Shown here: positions 9,251 to 21,320 of the stretch, one piece after another
How positions within the stretch are numbered: the stretch's first letter is position 1
Layout: the number at the start of each line of letters is the position of its first letter
From: Erythroxylum novogranatense
Taxonomy: Eukaryota; Streptophyta; Magnoliopsida; Malpighiales; Erythroxylaceae
DNA: 64,000 nucleotides
Assembly (NCBI GenBank): GCA_029891385.1
Contig: CM057228.1
Coordinates: 53,035,783 to 53,099,782, forward strand
Direction: 5' to 3'
Translations under genes and position numbers: made by a program
Notes under the pieces: model-generated
What the model was told of the DNA's origin: nothing
What the model saw: only the letters and a program-made list of their open reading frames with translations
The model's database searches: none

Positions 9251-9884
9251 CTTTTCTGTAATAATTACAATTAATACGATTTAGGAACATGGAACTATGT
9301 TGGCTATTTAATGGTAAATGTAGGTAGAACATGGTAGGATATTAGCAAACACTTTGGAGAAACAAAATGGCCCATTTCTGAACGCAATAGGAATATAGGT
9401 TCATATTTGTGTTGTGTTATTTATGAAGCAACAAAATATGGTATGTTAGAACATGGGGAGTGCCAAGCATAAATTGCATCGCATTTTAGGGCATAGTTTG
9501 ATATGTATTTAGCCGTTAATTCAACCATTTAGTATGTGTTTAGGTTAGAATTATGTTAGTTTGTTAGTTATTTATGTTTTAACTGTTTTATGGGTTAGTA
9601 CAAAGTCTTTGAGCTTAAATATTATGTTTGTGAGGTACCTTCATATGTTTACTTGTGTTTCAGGATCAATATCGAAGAACGAAGAAGTTTCGGAGACATT
9701 TGGGCTGAAACAACGACCTACAATTGTGGCATGTCAAGTTAGGATCGCGATAAAAGCTCCAGATTTGGCCCATGATCGTGGCTTACATGCTGCGATCGTG
9801 ATAGAAGCCTAGGGAATGGCCCACGATCGTGGCTTGCATACCATGATCATGATAAAAGGCTTAGATGTGAGCCACGTTCATGGC
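9251..9884 (+). repeat. Left part of an unassigned dispersed repeat, split by the Angela-type element
   Basis: This region contains a degenerate array of 'cacgatcgtggctt' units between about 9,765 and 9,880. The sequence resumes at 19,624 after the Copia insertion. Its general layout (such repeats, then a purine-rich stretch, then a 'cctcctcgtggga' block) recurs at about 45,900-46,640. It is probably an old retroelement LTR or leader, but I cannot assign a superfamily. Confidence 0.4.
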
Positions 9885-9889
9885 TTGAG

Positions 9890-11826
9890 TGTAGGAAAAT
9901 CCCGGGAGGTACATCACATGTACCGCAATGAAAACAAAAATTTTGTTCCCGGACCTTCCGAAACCCGGATCCGTATCCGTATGAAGACATAAACCTAAAT
10001 AGCCAAAGAGACTATCTCTAAAGGTGATCCACGCAGAGATCGGAAAACCTAACCGAGTCAAACCCTTTGACCCGGAATAGCTAGAACAGATTAAAGGCTG
10101 CTAGACCTTACCTCTATCCTGGAGAGCTTGAGATCGACGTTGAAATCTTGCTCGAGAAGAGAAAAACGATGGTTGCCTTAGGAAGAAGATGAAATGAAAC
10201 TCTTTTTAAAGCTTTTCCTTAACTCTTAAGCTTTCATCTTCTCATCCACAAAAACCATACGGCCACACCTCCAAAAAGCCTTCTTAAGTTGATTTTTAAC
10301 ACTTTAAAAATCAATCCATAAGAAGCTAACACATGGATGATTAATGGCCATTCATCTTTAATGAATAAAGTAATAAGGTTTGACTTTTCAAACCTTCCCA
10401 TCTCCTTTTCTCCCATTCCAACGAAGATGCTTATATATTTATATATATTAATTAATTATTTACTTAATTAATTAATATATATAATTGCTAAAGATTCGAT
10501 CAAACTGAATTGGTCCTACTACCATTTATCGGGCCCCAAATCTTTCAAACGACTCAGGAAACCTTTCTTAGCAATATTGATGTCGCGATCTCATCGGGAC
10601 ATATCCCAATCCCATTGGGATCCATTTAATCCTAATGCTCTCCATAATTGGAACTCTGTCTAATTACTATTTTACAGATTCTCTGAAACACTCTTATGCG
10701 TGTGACCCTTTAGGTTTCCGGTTATGTTGGCCACTTAGATTAACAATTAATCTGAGCAAGTCATGAGCGGTATCTAGCAACACATCATGACCCCCAATTG
10801 ACCGGAAAGTAATCGGTTTGATGTATTCATCACGAACCGGATCACAAACCCTTCCATAGACAATTACCGTGCAATTCGTCCTTTCACCATCCTATACCCC
10901 ACTTGGTTATGAGTATGGTCAAAGTGTCAACTCTCACTAGACTGAGTCTAGCCCAAGTGATAACAGATCTCGTCTTAGGACTCATTACTCTATATGTCCA
11001 TGAAGACACTTTTCATGACATATTCACTCTGGCCAGAGATTTCCAAGTAATGATCCTGACAAGAGGCCATGGGTATCTCCTCTGCTAATCCAGAAGTGGT
11101 GAATCCTTTATTGGCTACTCAATTATCTTGAATACCTCAAGTCGCACCCAAGCACCACCCTATGAGTTACCTCCGAAGGCAACAAGAAATGGAGTCAAAG
11201 CACGGATCAAGATTCAAGATATCCTCGAGTACCTCAAGTCCAAGGATACTTGCACCATTGCTATGATGAGATTATCAACGACACTAGATAAGATATCCAT
11301 GTGATGATCTCATGGCAGGTCATCCAATGAACTTACTACCACTAGTAAGCATTCACATGTCAATTCTAAATATCTCATATTTACGTTTCGAGATCCACCG
11401 CTTGATCCAATCAAGGAATATGACATGTGCTAATCTATCCGGATTAATGATGTCCATCTCATTAATCCTATGACTAGGAGAATTTAGATATCTTGACATA
11501 ATTGCACATGATAGGAATCTCGGAGTATGATCACATCATAATTTCCTTCATGCTATGTCATATATCATGGACTTCATTAATCGATTAAAGATCCAATCAA
11601 TTCATAAACAATGTTCATGAACATCAAATTAATGAATTATGCCTTTTCTTTATTTATTCATTCGATGCATACATTTGTGAATAAAATGCGCTAAAGGGAT
11701 TGCCTTTAGGGCACAAATAAACGATCCGATCCTTGAATAAGTCGACTTATGCTATGCAAGTCGATTTATCGGTACTTTTCAAGAATAAGTCGACTTATCA
11801 TGAGTACAAGTCGACTTGTACTTCTA
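9890..11826 (-). repeat. 3' LTR of the Angela-type element
   Basis: Pairs with 17,676-19,618. The stretch about 10,156-10,495 is identical to 17,956-18,295, while other parts differ by many one-base indels. The U3 start (minus-strand left end, 11,826 downwards) carries four copies of the AAGTCGACTT palindrome or close variants (11,739-11,820). Open frames at 9,861-10,061, 10,234-10,416 and 10,903-11,088 lie in this LTR and are not genes. Confidence 0.93.
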
Positions 11827-11839
11827 AATCTCCCACTTG
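11827..11839 (-). other. Polypurine tract of the Angela-type element
   Basis: On the minus strand the bases just before the 3' LTR read caagtgggagatt, the usual Copia polypurine tract that primes plus-strand DNA synthesis. Confidence 0.8.
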
Positions 11840-13500
11840 ACCTAAAGCCAATCGCCTTAGTATCTAATACCATAAGCGAGTCCATGAGAATCACAATTCT
11901 CCTGTGACAATGGCTTTGTCAACGAACAAAGAACACTTTGCTCCGTGGAATTCTCTCTATCGGGATATCATCTCGACTAATGATCTCCGAATCGGAAATC
12001 ACGAGTTCGGATCGTCGATGAGACCTTGGTTCCTTTGCTGCATGATTAGCCCCATTGTATCACAATACAATTCTATGGGCCCATCATAGCTAGGGACCAT
12101 ATCAAGTTCGATAATGAACTTCGATCCAAAGCGCTTCTTTGCGCATCTCGTGCGCAATGTACTCGCCTCGGTTGACGAATCAGTAGTCCTCTCTTGTTTG
12201 GAACTTTTCCAACTGACCGCCACGCTATTCAGTGTGAATGTATATAACCTGATCATGATTCAGAATCATCCTTATCAGATTAGATACTGGCATCTGAATG
12301 CCTGTTCATTAGGAGATTTCCATCTCCATAGATTAAGAAAACATCCTTATTGCTTCACAAGTACTTGAGGATATTCTTAACAGCCACCCAGTGACCCTCA
12401 CCAGGATCCGATTGGTATCTGCTCGTAACACTTAGAGCATACGATACATCGGGCCTCGTACATAGCATTGTTCCATGCTAAACCTCTTTAGCATCTCATC
12501 TATGTACGATGCTTGTGAAAGACCAAGCAACCTTTTGATTTATCTGCATAAATCTATATCCCAAGGATATAAGTTGCTTCACCAAGGTCTTTCAAGGCAA
12601 ATTGTTAGGACAACCAAATTTTAACTGATTGCAGCATAGAGACATCGTTTCCGAGTAACAGTATGTCATCTACATACAACACAAGGAATACGATTGCAGT
12701 CCCATTAACCTTCTTATGTACACAATGATCATCCGAATTTTGTGAGAAATCAAACTCTTTGATTGACTCAACGAAACGGATAATCCAACTCCTGGAAGCT
12801 TGCTTTAATCCATTAATAGATTTCTGAAGCTTGCATACGTTTCGCCATCGATGGAAGTGAAGCCCTCAGGTTGTGTCATACACATCCTCGGGTAGATTTC
12901 CTCTCAGGAAAGCTGTCTTCACATCCATTTGCCATATCTCATAATCATAATGAGCGGCAATGGCTAGGAGTATCCTAATGGATTTAAGCATTGCTACAGG
13001 GCTGAAGGTTTCGTCATAGTCAACTCTTTGCCTGTGACGAAATCCTTTAACCAGAAGCATTGCTTTATAGGTAATCAAATTACCATCCATGTTGGTTTTC
13101 TTCTAAAACCTCTTTGCACCCTGTGGGTTTTATCCCTGCAGGTGTAACAACCAAAGTCCATACTTGGTTTTTCATACATGGAATCCATTTCGGATTTCAT
13201 GGCACAAAGCCATTTTTCAGACTCTGAACTTTTCAGAACCTGTTCATAGGTAGTAGGCTCATCATCTCGTATGAGTAATACGTCATTCTATTCCCTTACG
13301 AGAAATTCATATCTCTCGGGAACAGTGCGTATCCTACTTAACCTACGAAATTCGTGTGTAATAGAAGGTTGAACTGTTACCTCATCTACATGAGTTCTGA
13401 TTTCAAGTTCAGCGATTGATACATGTTTGTTCGAGCATCTTGAACTTCTAAGTTCAACTTTGCTCCCCATCGTCTTATTGTAAAAGAAACTATTTCTTTA
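11840..13500 (-). pseudogene. Angela-type reverse transcriptase and RNase H remnant
   Basis: The RT N-terminal part (13,090-12,866) contains DYDETFSPVAMLKSIR and QMDVKTAFLRGNL, both classic Copia RT blocks. The catalytic YVDD is intact at 12,676-12,665 within the context LYVDDILLLG. RNase H follows (12,256-12,000) with SWKSSKQ and ELYCD. The stretch 13,470-13,288 matches the linker between integrase and RT. Frames shift several times and stops are present, so no continuous polyprotein can be read. RT and RNase H would make the element's cDNA in virus-like particles. Confidence 0.9.
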
Positions 13501-14370
13501 AGAAAACAGCAAGCTTTGAAACAAACAACTTTTGTTCCTCAGCAAGGTAGAATTGATATTCCACGAACAAACACTTGTCAGCTTTGCATCAAGCTAATCT
13601 GACTGTGTCCGCTTCACGTAAGCAGGACAATCCCAAACTTTCAGCTAAGAAAGATAGGGTTTTCAGTTAGTCCATATCTTCATATGGAGTAACATCAACT
13701 GTCTTTGATGGAACTCTGTTTAGCAAGTAAACAGTTGTCTCAAGCGCATATTCCCAAAACTGTGCAAAACCTATCATCAATCGCACCATGTCTAACAAGG
13801 TTCGATTTCTCCTTTCAGCCACACCATTGTGCTGTGGCGTACAAGGAGGAGTCCACTGAGATAATATCCCATTATCTCTGAGATAATCCAAAACTATTGG
13901 TCTAAGTATTTTCCACCACGATCAGATCGTAATGTCTTCATACTTTTACCAAGTTAGTTTTCTACTTCATTTCTGAATTATTTGAACTATTCAAATACTT
14001 CATATTTGTATCTCATCAAATACAAATACCTATATCGTGAATAATCACCGATAAAAGTAATGAAGTAAAAACAACCACTTCTGGCATGGATGGACATCGG
14101 ACCACATACATCCGAATGTATTAGGTCTAATATTCCATTCACTCGTTCACCCTTTCCTTTAAAGGATAACTTAGTCATCTTGCCTAATAAACAAGATTCG
14201 CATGTGTCATATGATTCATAATCAAATGACCCTAAACATCCACTCTTATGGAGCTTAGCGATGCGTGTCTCATTTATATGGCCAAGCCGACAATGCCATA
14301 AGTACGTTGATTTTAAATTATCTCGATTATGTCTTTTCGCGTCATTGATATTCATAATTGGATATGATAT
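13501..14370 (-). pseudogene. Angela-type integrase remnant
   Basis: The zinc-binding N-terminus (14,355 downwards) has HCRLGHINE and CESCLLGKMTK, the His/Cys pairs of retroviral-type integrase. The core keeps its first catalytic Asp (HSDVCGPMS), its second (LRSDRGGKY, about 13,910-13,950) and its Glu (NGVAERRNRT, in 13,891-13,667), so all three DDE residues are visible. The domain is nevertheless broken into separate frames by small indels. It would insert element cDNA into the genome. Confidence 0.9.
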
Positions 14371-14720
14371 ATCTCATATGTCAATTCCATTGCATAATGT
14401 ACCAGTACCATAGAGCATTCCATTCGAACTAATAGAACAACCATTGCTACTAAAAGTCCAATGGAAACCAGCTCTAATTAAACATAAAACATACAATATG
14501 TTCTTTGTTTAAAACGGGTACAAAATGACAATCATCCAATTTGAATATAAGCTCACCAGGGAGTGACAAGACATAAGTGCTTACGACTAATGTAGCAACC
14601 CTTGCTTCATTACCTGCACGAAAGTCCAGTTCTCCTTTTTTGATCTTTCTACTGTCCCTGAGGCCCTGCATATCATTTCATATGTATGAGCCACATCCGG
14701 TATCAAATACCGATATGTTT
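14371..14720 (-). pseudogene. Angela-type aspartic protease remnant
   Basis: The active-site DTG lies at 14,704-14,696 in the context FDTGCGSHTYEM. Downstream on the minus strand come RDSRKIKKGELDFRAGN and YVLSLPGEL, the usual end of the Copia protease and start of the pre-integrase segment. A frame change separates the active site from the rest. Confidence 0.85.
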
Positions 14721-14809
14721 GGATCAGGAATAGTATTAACCTCAATGACAAACATATTTGAAGAAGTAGAGGCATCTGATGCCTTCTTCTGCTTCAAGGA
14801 CTCCAGATA

Positions 14810-15540
14810 GATTTTACAGTTTCGCCTCTAGTGGCTAGTCTTGCCACAATGAAAGCAAAATCCTTTTGGGGAAGAATCTTTGGTTTTTCTTTGATGGCAC
14901 TTCCATTTGGTTTCTTGCCCCTTTTCTTCTTTGAACTAGAAGAAGAAGCATCCACCATTAGCACTTGCTATCTATCTTGATAGCACCTTTCGGTTATCGT
15001 GAAGCAGATTGATCATTCAGAATTGTTGTGGATATTTGGTTTATCCGATAGTTTATTACAAACTGTGAATAACCATCAGACAATCCAACCAGAATTAAGT
15101 CTCTACTTAACTCATAATCCATTACAAATCCTAAGACGACCAATCTCTTAATATAGCCATTCATCTTGTGGTATCTTGCATGTGATTGTCCTCGAGCCAT
15201 CTTTAATGGTGAAGAAGCCTTGAGGTCTTGAACCTTTCGCATCGAAGCTTACTCATCAAATAGCTCCCTAAGATGAGATACTATAACGTGAGCATCCATG
15301 GACTCGTGCTGCTTCTGCAGCTCTGGTGACATCAAGACAAGCATAATGCAAGTATCCATATCACTGTCCTTTAGATGCTTACGATATGCTTTCTGATCAT
15401 CATCAGAAGCATCGACAGCAGGTGCATCTGGAGGTGGAACATCTAGGACGTATCCCAGTTCCTCAGATCTGAGAACAATTCTCAGATTCCTTAGCCAATC
15501 AAGAAAATTCAGTCCAGAATAGAGAGCGTAAATTCACACT
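14810..15540 (-). pseudogene. Angela-type gag remnant with CCHC zinc knuckle
   Basis: The minus-strand frame starts within GLNFLDWLRNLRIVLRSEEL (about 15,520), continues through SHLRELFDE, an in-frame TAA, then ASMRKVQDLK and GYIKRLVVLGFVMDYELS, and ends in a zinc knuckle FCFHCGKTSH at about 14,857-14,830, with a stop codon right after its His. Gag forms the virus-like particle and the knuckle binds element RNA. Spacing C-x2-C-x4-H-x4-C is kept apart from that stop. Confidence 0.9.
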
Positions 15541-15699
15541 GAATGACTTCTTCAATCAACCTAAACGCGATAGAGAGAAGGAATAATAGGATAGATATGC
15601 CTGCATGATCATAAGGACTTGCATGATATGCATATGGCTCCCACTAGTTTCCTAGAATCCATAACCCTCTTACTGAATCCGGAGAAACAAAGTGACATA

Positions 15700-16135
15700 A
15701 TGTCTAGTGGGTCGATATCCGACATTGCTAAGAGTGACCTTGAGTTTGCTCAACAAGCCACAACTTAGGTCAATCGGTAGGTATCGGTCATACCAATTGC
15801 ATCATCGATAACCGACATTAAGAATGACCTTGAGGTTAGCTCAACAAGCCACCTTATGTCTCGGAGGTATCGGATATACCAATTACATCTTAGACACAAC
15901 TATCGATCGTCTTTATCAACTTGTTGATGTATGCACTTCATTGGGTATCAACTCTTTGATGCGCATACATCTGATGTATGCTACCCAACTTCTCCTCTGT
16001 CCACGTTGACCTTGAGGTTAGCTCAACAAATCAACGCTTCCAGGAAAACCGACCCATTAATCCGAAAATCTTATTTTCATGGTTTGAACATATTCAGTAT
16101 AGAGTGAGCTTGAGGTTAGCTCAACAACCCGATTC
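15700..16135 (-). repeat. ~90-bp tandem repeats in the Angela leader
   Basis: The string 'cttgaggttagctcaacaa' or a close variant occurs in blocks starting at 15,735, 15,825, 16,007 and 16,105. The spacings (90, 182, 98) fit a unit of about 91 bp with one degenerate copy in the middle. Neighbouring strings such as 'ggtataccaatt'-like blocks repeat with the same period. The array lies between primer site and gag. Confidence 0.75.
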
Positions 16136-16309
16136 TATAAGAACTCGGTTCTTACCATATTAATGGAAGGCGTTAGTTTTCATATACCGAGGAGGGATTT
16201 CGAGTCTCTTCTTCTCCAAGCCGAAGGATTATAGTCATGAAGACTATATGGAATGATTTAGGTTTCATCAATCGTATTGAATCAATCCTTATAATCATCC
16301 ATCATCCAA

Positions 16310-16550
16310 CCTGAGCATGCCACAAGTCGACTTTCATCAAATGCAAGTCGCCTTATTGCATCTGCCCACACACAAGTCGACTTGTATGACACAAGTCGAC
16401 TTATGTCACCTGCCCATGAACAAGTCGACTTATAAGGTGCTACAAGTCGACTTATACTGAGATCCTGAACAAGTCGACTTATTCTATAGACAAGTCGACT
16501 TATCCCAAAAACCTTGAACAAGTCGACTTATTTCATGCACAAGTCGACTT
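16310..16550. repeat. Array of AAGTCGACTT palindromes in the Angela leader
   Basis: About ten copies of the palindrome (one degenerate) are spaced by 10-25 bp, usually within 'acaagtcgacttat'. The same motif occurs four times in each LTR. The open frame 16,282-16,521 (minus), with repeated ISRLV and KSTC peptides, is only this array read through and I do not call it a gene. Confidence 0.9.
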
Positions 16551-16559
16551 ATCCAGGAA

Positions 16560-17662
16560 ATTTTGCTAAAATCTCTAATCGGCTAATTCCTCAATTAATG
16601 CAATTCCAATTCACAACACCTACATACCTAAGGTAATATCTGATAATTGATGCCTCAATGAACACTTCATTGATTCATGAAAGCCTTAAATAGTCAAACT
16701 ATATGAAAAGCTTGAAATGAGTCAAAACTCATTAATTTCCAAACAATTTAGGAACACCCAAATTATCATCCTAAGCATCTCTAGCTAGCATATACATTAT
16801 CAAATTTACTTCAGTACATGCCATAAAAAATATGACGGTCAAAACAAACAAGATAATGCAATATACTAACGAGACGCTAATGTGATCAATTAGGCATTCA
16901 AAAATTCTTGGAAAAGGTAATTCAAGCAATTCAGTTTGGCAATCATACTACATCAAGATAACACATTTTTAATCACATTAAAAATGGTGCAAGGCATTGG
17001 AACTGAAAAAGCACACTCAATCAAGCCAAGCAAAACAGTCTCAACAATTTTCACCAAAACTGTCCAGTTCTGTACATTGCTTGAAATGATCAATGAAACA
17101 ATTTCAATAAATCATGAGAAAATTATATAGGTTACAATATGTGCAGAAAATGGTACATGAATTTTTTCAGGATTTTAGGCCATCAAAAACTCAGTCAACC
17201 TAAATAACAAAACTGATTCAAAATCTGTGTTCATCAGCACAGCAATTCCCAACAGCATAGAATAAATTCGTGAATAAATATCCAATCACCTTGAAATCCA
17301 ATTTCCATGCTCACAGACATTCACCAACATCTTAGAGACATGTAGGTGAAGGAAAATCCGAAAAACCATTTTTCTAGAATTTATTCTCGATTTTATACTC
17401 ATGCCTGTTCCAGAATCGTTTCACAAAACAGCATCTGTAACCTTAGGGAATTAATTAGCAAAACTATATCAAATCTTATCGATAAATTCTGAAAATTCAT
17501 AGACATATTCTCTAACATGTTATGAACATTTCTGGGCAGAATAATTTCGAAAAGCATATCTCTGCAGAAAAACGAAATTTGGGCAGTACACATGCATCAA
17601 CATCAACAGCACTTAGGGTTTCTGATCTAGCTTAGGTTTTAGCTTCATACGGGATACCAGAC
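16560..17662 (-). other. Rest of the Angela leader between primer site and repeats
   Basis: AT-rich, no protein family recognised. It belongs to the transcribed 5' leader of the element by position. Open frames here are short and on both strands. Confidence 0.6.
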
Positions 17663-17674
17663 TCTCTGATACCA
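17663..17674 (-). other. Primer-binding site of the Angela-type element
   Basis: Minus-strand TGGTATCAGAGA, one base inside the 5' LTR; it matches the initiator tRNA-Met primer site at 11 of 12 positions. Confidence 0.9.
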
Positions 17675-17675
17675 C

Positions 17676-19618
17676 TGTAGGAAAATCCCGGGAGGTACAT
17701 CACATGTACCGGCAGTGGAAAACAAAAATTTTTGTTCCCGGGACCTTCCCGAAACCCAGGATCCAGGTATCCGTATGAAGACATAAACCTAAATAGCCAA
17801 AAGAGACTATCTCTAAAGGTGATCCACGCAGAGATCAGAAAACCTAACCGAGTCAAACCCCTTTGACCCGGGAATAGCTAGAACAGATTAAAGGCTGCTA
17901 GACCTTACCTCTGTCCTGGAGAGCTTGAGATCAGACGTTGAAATCTTGCCTTGGAGAAGAGAAAAACGATGGTTGCCTTAGGAAGAAGATGAAATGAAAC
18001 TCTTTTTAAAGCTTTTCCTTAACTCTTAAGCTTTCATCTTCTCATCCACAAAAACCATACGGCCACACCTCCAAAAAGCCTTCTTAAGTTGATTTTTAAC
18101 ACTTTAAAAATCAATCCATAAGAAGCTAACACATGGATGATTAATGGCCATTCATCTTTAATGAATAAAGTAATAAGGTTTGACTTTTCAAACCTTCCCA
18201 TCTCCTTTTCTCCCATTCCAACGAAGATGCTTATATATTTATATATATTAATTAATTATTTACTTAATTAATTAATATATATAATTGCTAAAGATCCATC
18301 AAGCTGAGAATTCGGTCCTACTGCATTTATCGAACTCAAATCTTTCAAACAAACTCCTAAACCTTTCTTAGCAATATTGATGTCGCGATCTCATCGAACA
18401 TATCCCAATCCCATTGGGATCCATTTAATCTAATGCTCTCCATAATTGGAACTCGTCCAATTACTATTTTACTGATTCTCGAAACACTCTTATCGTGTGA
18501 CCCTTTAGGTTTAGGTTATGTTGGCCACTTAGATTAACAATTAATCTGAAGCAAGTCATGAGCGGTATCTAGCAATACATCATGACCCCAATTGATTGGA
18601 AAGTAATCGGTTTGATGTATTCATCACGAACAGATCACAAACCCTTCCATAGACAATTACTGTGCAATTCGTCCTTTCACCATCCTATACCCCACTTGGT
18701 TATGAGTATGGTCAAAGTGTCAACTCTCACTAGACTGAGTCTAGCCCAAGTGATAACAGATCTCGTCCTAGGACTCATTACTCTATATGTCCATGAAGAC
18801 ACTTTTCATGACATATTCACTCTGGCCAGAGATTTCCAAGTAATGATCCTGACAAGAGGCCATGGGTATCTCCTCTGCTAATCCAGAAGTGGTGAATCCT
18901 TTATTGGCTACTCAATTATCTTGAATACCTCAAGTCGCACCCAAGCACCACCCTATGAGTTACCTCGGAAGGCAACAAGAAATGGAGTCAAAGCAGGATC
19001 GGTATTCAAGATATCCTTGAGTACCTCAAGTCTAAGGATACTTGCACCATTCTATGATGAGATTATCACTGACACTAGATAAGATATCCATGTGATGATC
19101 TCATGGCGGGTCATCCAATAAACTTACTACCACTAGTAAGCATCCACATGTCAATTCTAAATATCTCATATTTACAGTTTCGAGATCCTTTGCTTGATCC
19201 AATCAAGGAATATGACATGTGCTAATCTATCCGGATTAATGATGTCCATCTCATTAATCCTATGACTAGGAGAATTTAGATCTTGACATAATTGCACATG
19301 ATAGGAATCTCAGGAGTATGATCACATCATAATTTTCTTCATGCTATGTCATATATCATGGACTTCATTAATCTGATTAAAGATCCAATCAATTCATAAA
19401 CAATGTTCATGAACATCAAATTAATGAATTATGCCTTTTTTATTTATTCATTGATGCGCATACATTGTGAATAAAAGCAGCTAAAGGGATTGCCTTTAGG
19501 GCATAAATAAACAAGACCGTCCTTGAATAAGTCGACTTATGCTATGTACAAGTCGACTTATCGGTACTTTTCAAGAACAAGTCGACTTATCAGTAGTACA
19601 AGTCGACTTGTACTTACA
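17676..19618 (-). repeat. 5' LTR of the Angela-type element
   Basis: 1,943 bp, TG...CA ends, adjacent to the primer site on one side and the ttgag duplication on the other. Four AAGTCGACTT palindromes lie at 19,524-19,613, at the start of U3. Small frames inside it (18,034-18,216; 18,582-18,881) duplicate those in the other LTR. Confidence 0.95.
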
Positions 19619-19623
19619 TTGAG

Positions 19624-20800
19624 TAGGGAAGAGATGCAGGCACTCATGAACATCAAGTTTCGAGGGATTTTTTGGACCGTTCGAATGCTGAAAAAGCCTA
19701 GGGTTACCCAAAACACAAGAGGATATAAAAAGAACAAAAAGAGATAGAGAAAGAGCTTTTGCATTAGCAACCTTAAAAGACCCTAGAGAAATATCATCAA
19801 GAGATAGAGGAAGAGAAGAGGAGAAGAAGCTGACTCGAAGTACTTCCCGAATTAGGAGGTTTCCTAACGTCACTACCTCCCGTTATCCATTTTAGATTGT
19901 ATTTCATGTTCTTTTTAGTTTTATTGTTGTATAGAATTGGATTGAGCAGTTGATGATAGGATCTAGAATGTCAAAGATGTCTTAAACTCACCTTCGAAAT
20001 TTTGTTCTTGAATTAATGAGAATTTGATTGTTTATGTGGTTATTGGATATTGTTGTGGATTGATTATGCTATTGCATAATTTGAAGGTAAACTGAGAGAG
20101 TGAATCGAATGAAAAATAATTAAATTGGATTAACGAAAGTTAGTTAATTTAATAGAAATCATTATTAAATCAAATTAATAATTTGTGCAGAGAGAGATCT
20201 TGTATAGGTTTCAATAGGTTATTAGAGAACTTCAAAACTAATTAGGGTTTTCGATAGGTTGTGAATTGAGAGATTGCAACCTCCATAATCTGATTAGGGC
20301 TTATGATTTAGGGTTAATGGTTATATTGAGAGAGAGTAATCAACCCTAGGATAATTTAGAGCCAACAATCCAATAATTCATAATTAGTTAGGCTAGCATT
20401 AAGGATAGGTAAAATTTCCTTTCTCTCAATTGGTAATTTCCTTCGGTTGATTCTTGGGTGTGTTGCAAATTGCTTAATGATTAGTATTTTTGTGTTTGAT
20501 TCTTAATTTAATTGATTGAATTAAATTTTCGTATTAATTTCATTGCATCTTAAATTTTTGTTATTTATTTTTGGCCTTAAATTTTAAGATTAGATTAGTT
20601 CCCTCCTCGTGGGACCGATAGCTTTGGTACCACGTTAACAAACCATGTGCTTGAGAATTATCGAGGGTTAATAATTAAAACTTATACACAACCAAACCTC
20701 ATTCACGGAGCAACGTGATACCATATTGATATCACGTTCTAAGTCTTTAACCTAAAAGCTACCAAAGTTGTTTTTAGTTTGAATCAAATCTTTCCAAATT
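19624..20800 (+). repeat. Right part of the dispersed repeat split by the Angela-type element
   Basis: It continues the sequence broken at 9,889. It has a purine-rich part at 19,725-19,830 and a 'ccctcctcgtgggaccgat' block at about 20,602 that resembles the conserved block near the end of many plant LTRs. A similar 'cctcctgggatcaat' block sits at 46,585. No protein-coding content was recognised. Confidence 0.4.
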
Positions 20801-21320
20801 TATTCCTTCTTTGTTAAGAGATTAAATAATAAAATAAAATATAAGAAATCCTAAGTACTAACTACTATAAAAACATAAAACACAAGCATAATGTTATTAA
20901 CATGCTAAATATATAGCATAATTAGCATTTATCAAATTCTCTTGACTTAAACATTTGCTTTTCCTTAAGCAAATCAATTTTATTACTCATAATATAAATA
21001 GGAGGAATTTTGAGAAATATTTTAGTAAATCAAACATCTCAATCAAAATTTTCCATTATTCATGCAATTGCAAATCTCATCAGATTGTTAGGTATTTGTT
21101 TACTTTCATCAAGTGATAAATCAATTCAATTCACTCCATATTCCTTCTAATCTATAAACTTTAACACAATACATAAAATAAACATAAATGATAAATATGC
21201 TTCAACTTTTAAACTTTTTCATAACCCTTATTGAACATTAACTTTAACATTAAACAAAAGCATTTAGAGCTTTTTTGACAACTTAACTAACCTTTTTATG
21301 TGAGAGTAAATACCTTGTCT
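20801..21320. other. Left flank of the nested LTR stack, AT-rich
   Basis: No gene. It continues on the other side of the nest at 42,949, as shown by the tgaat duplication. It is possibly non-coding spacer of the Athila/Tat remnant found further right. Confidence 0.4.

Larger units (their letters stand above)
9890..19618 (-). mobile_element. Angela-type Ty1/Copia element, LTR-to-LTR, coding region decayed
   Basis: The element begins TGTAGG at 9,890 and ends ...CTTACA at 19,618, and is flanked by the perfect 5-bp duplication ttgag (9,885-9,889 and 19,619-19,623). Length is 9,729 bp. LTRs of about 1.94 kb, an initiator-Met primer site inside the right LTR and a polypurine tract inside the left LTR fix the orientation as minus. 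Order on the minus strand: 5' LTR, primer site, about 2.1-kb leader, gag with zinc knuckle, protease, integrase, RT, RNase H, PPT, 3' LTR. Gag (GYIKRLVVLGFVMDYELS) and integrase (CESCLLGKMTK) wording and LTR length fit the Angela lineage. Several stops and frameshifts break the polyprotein, so it is non-autonomous now. Confidence 0.95.

Noticed and set aside
9251..9889. Protein-coding gene at 9,561-9,812
   Set aside because: The frame runs through palindromic repeat units and has no known domain.
16282..16521. Open frame with repeated ISRLV/KSTC peptide
   Set aside because: It is the AAGTCGACTT palindrome array read through; composition follows the DNA repeat and no domain is visible.
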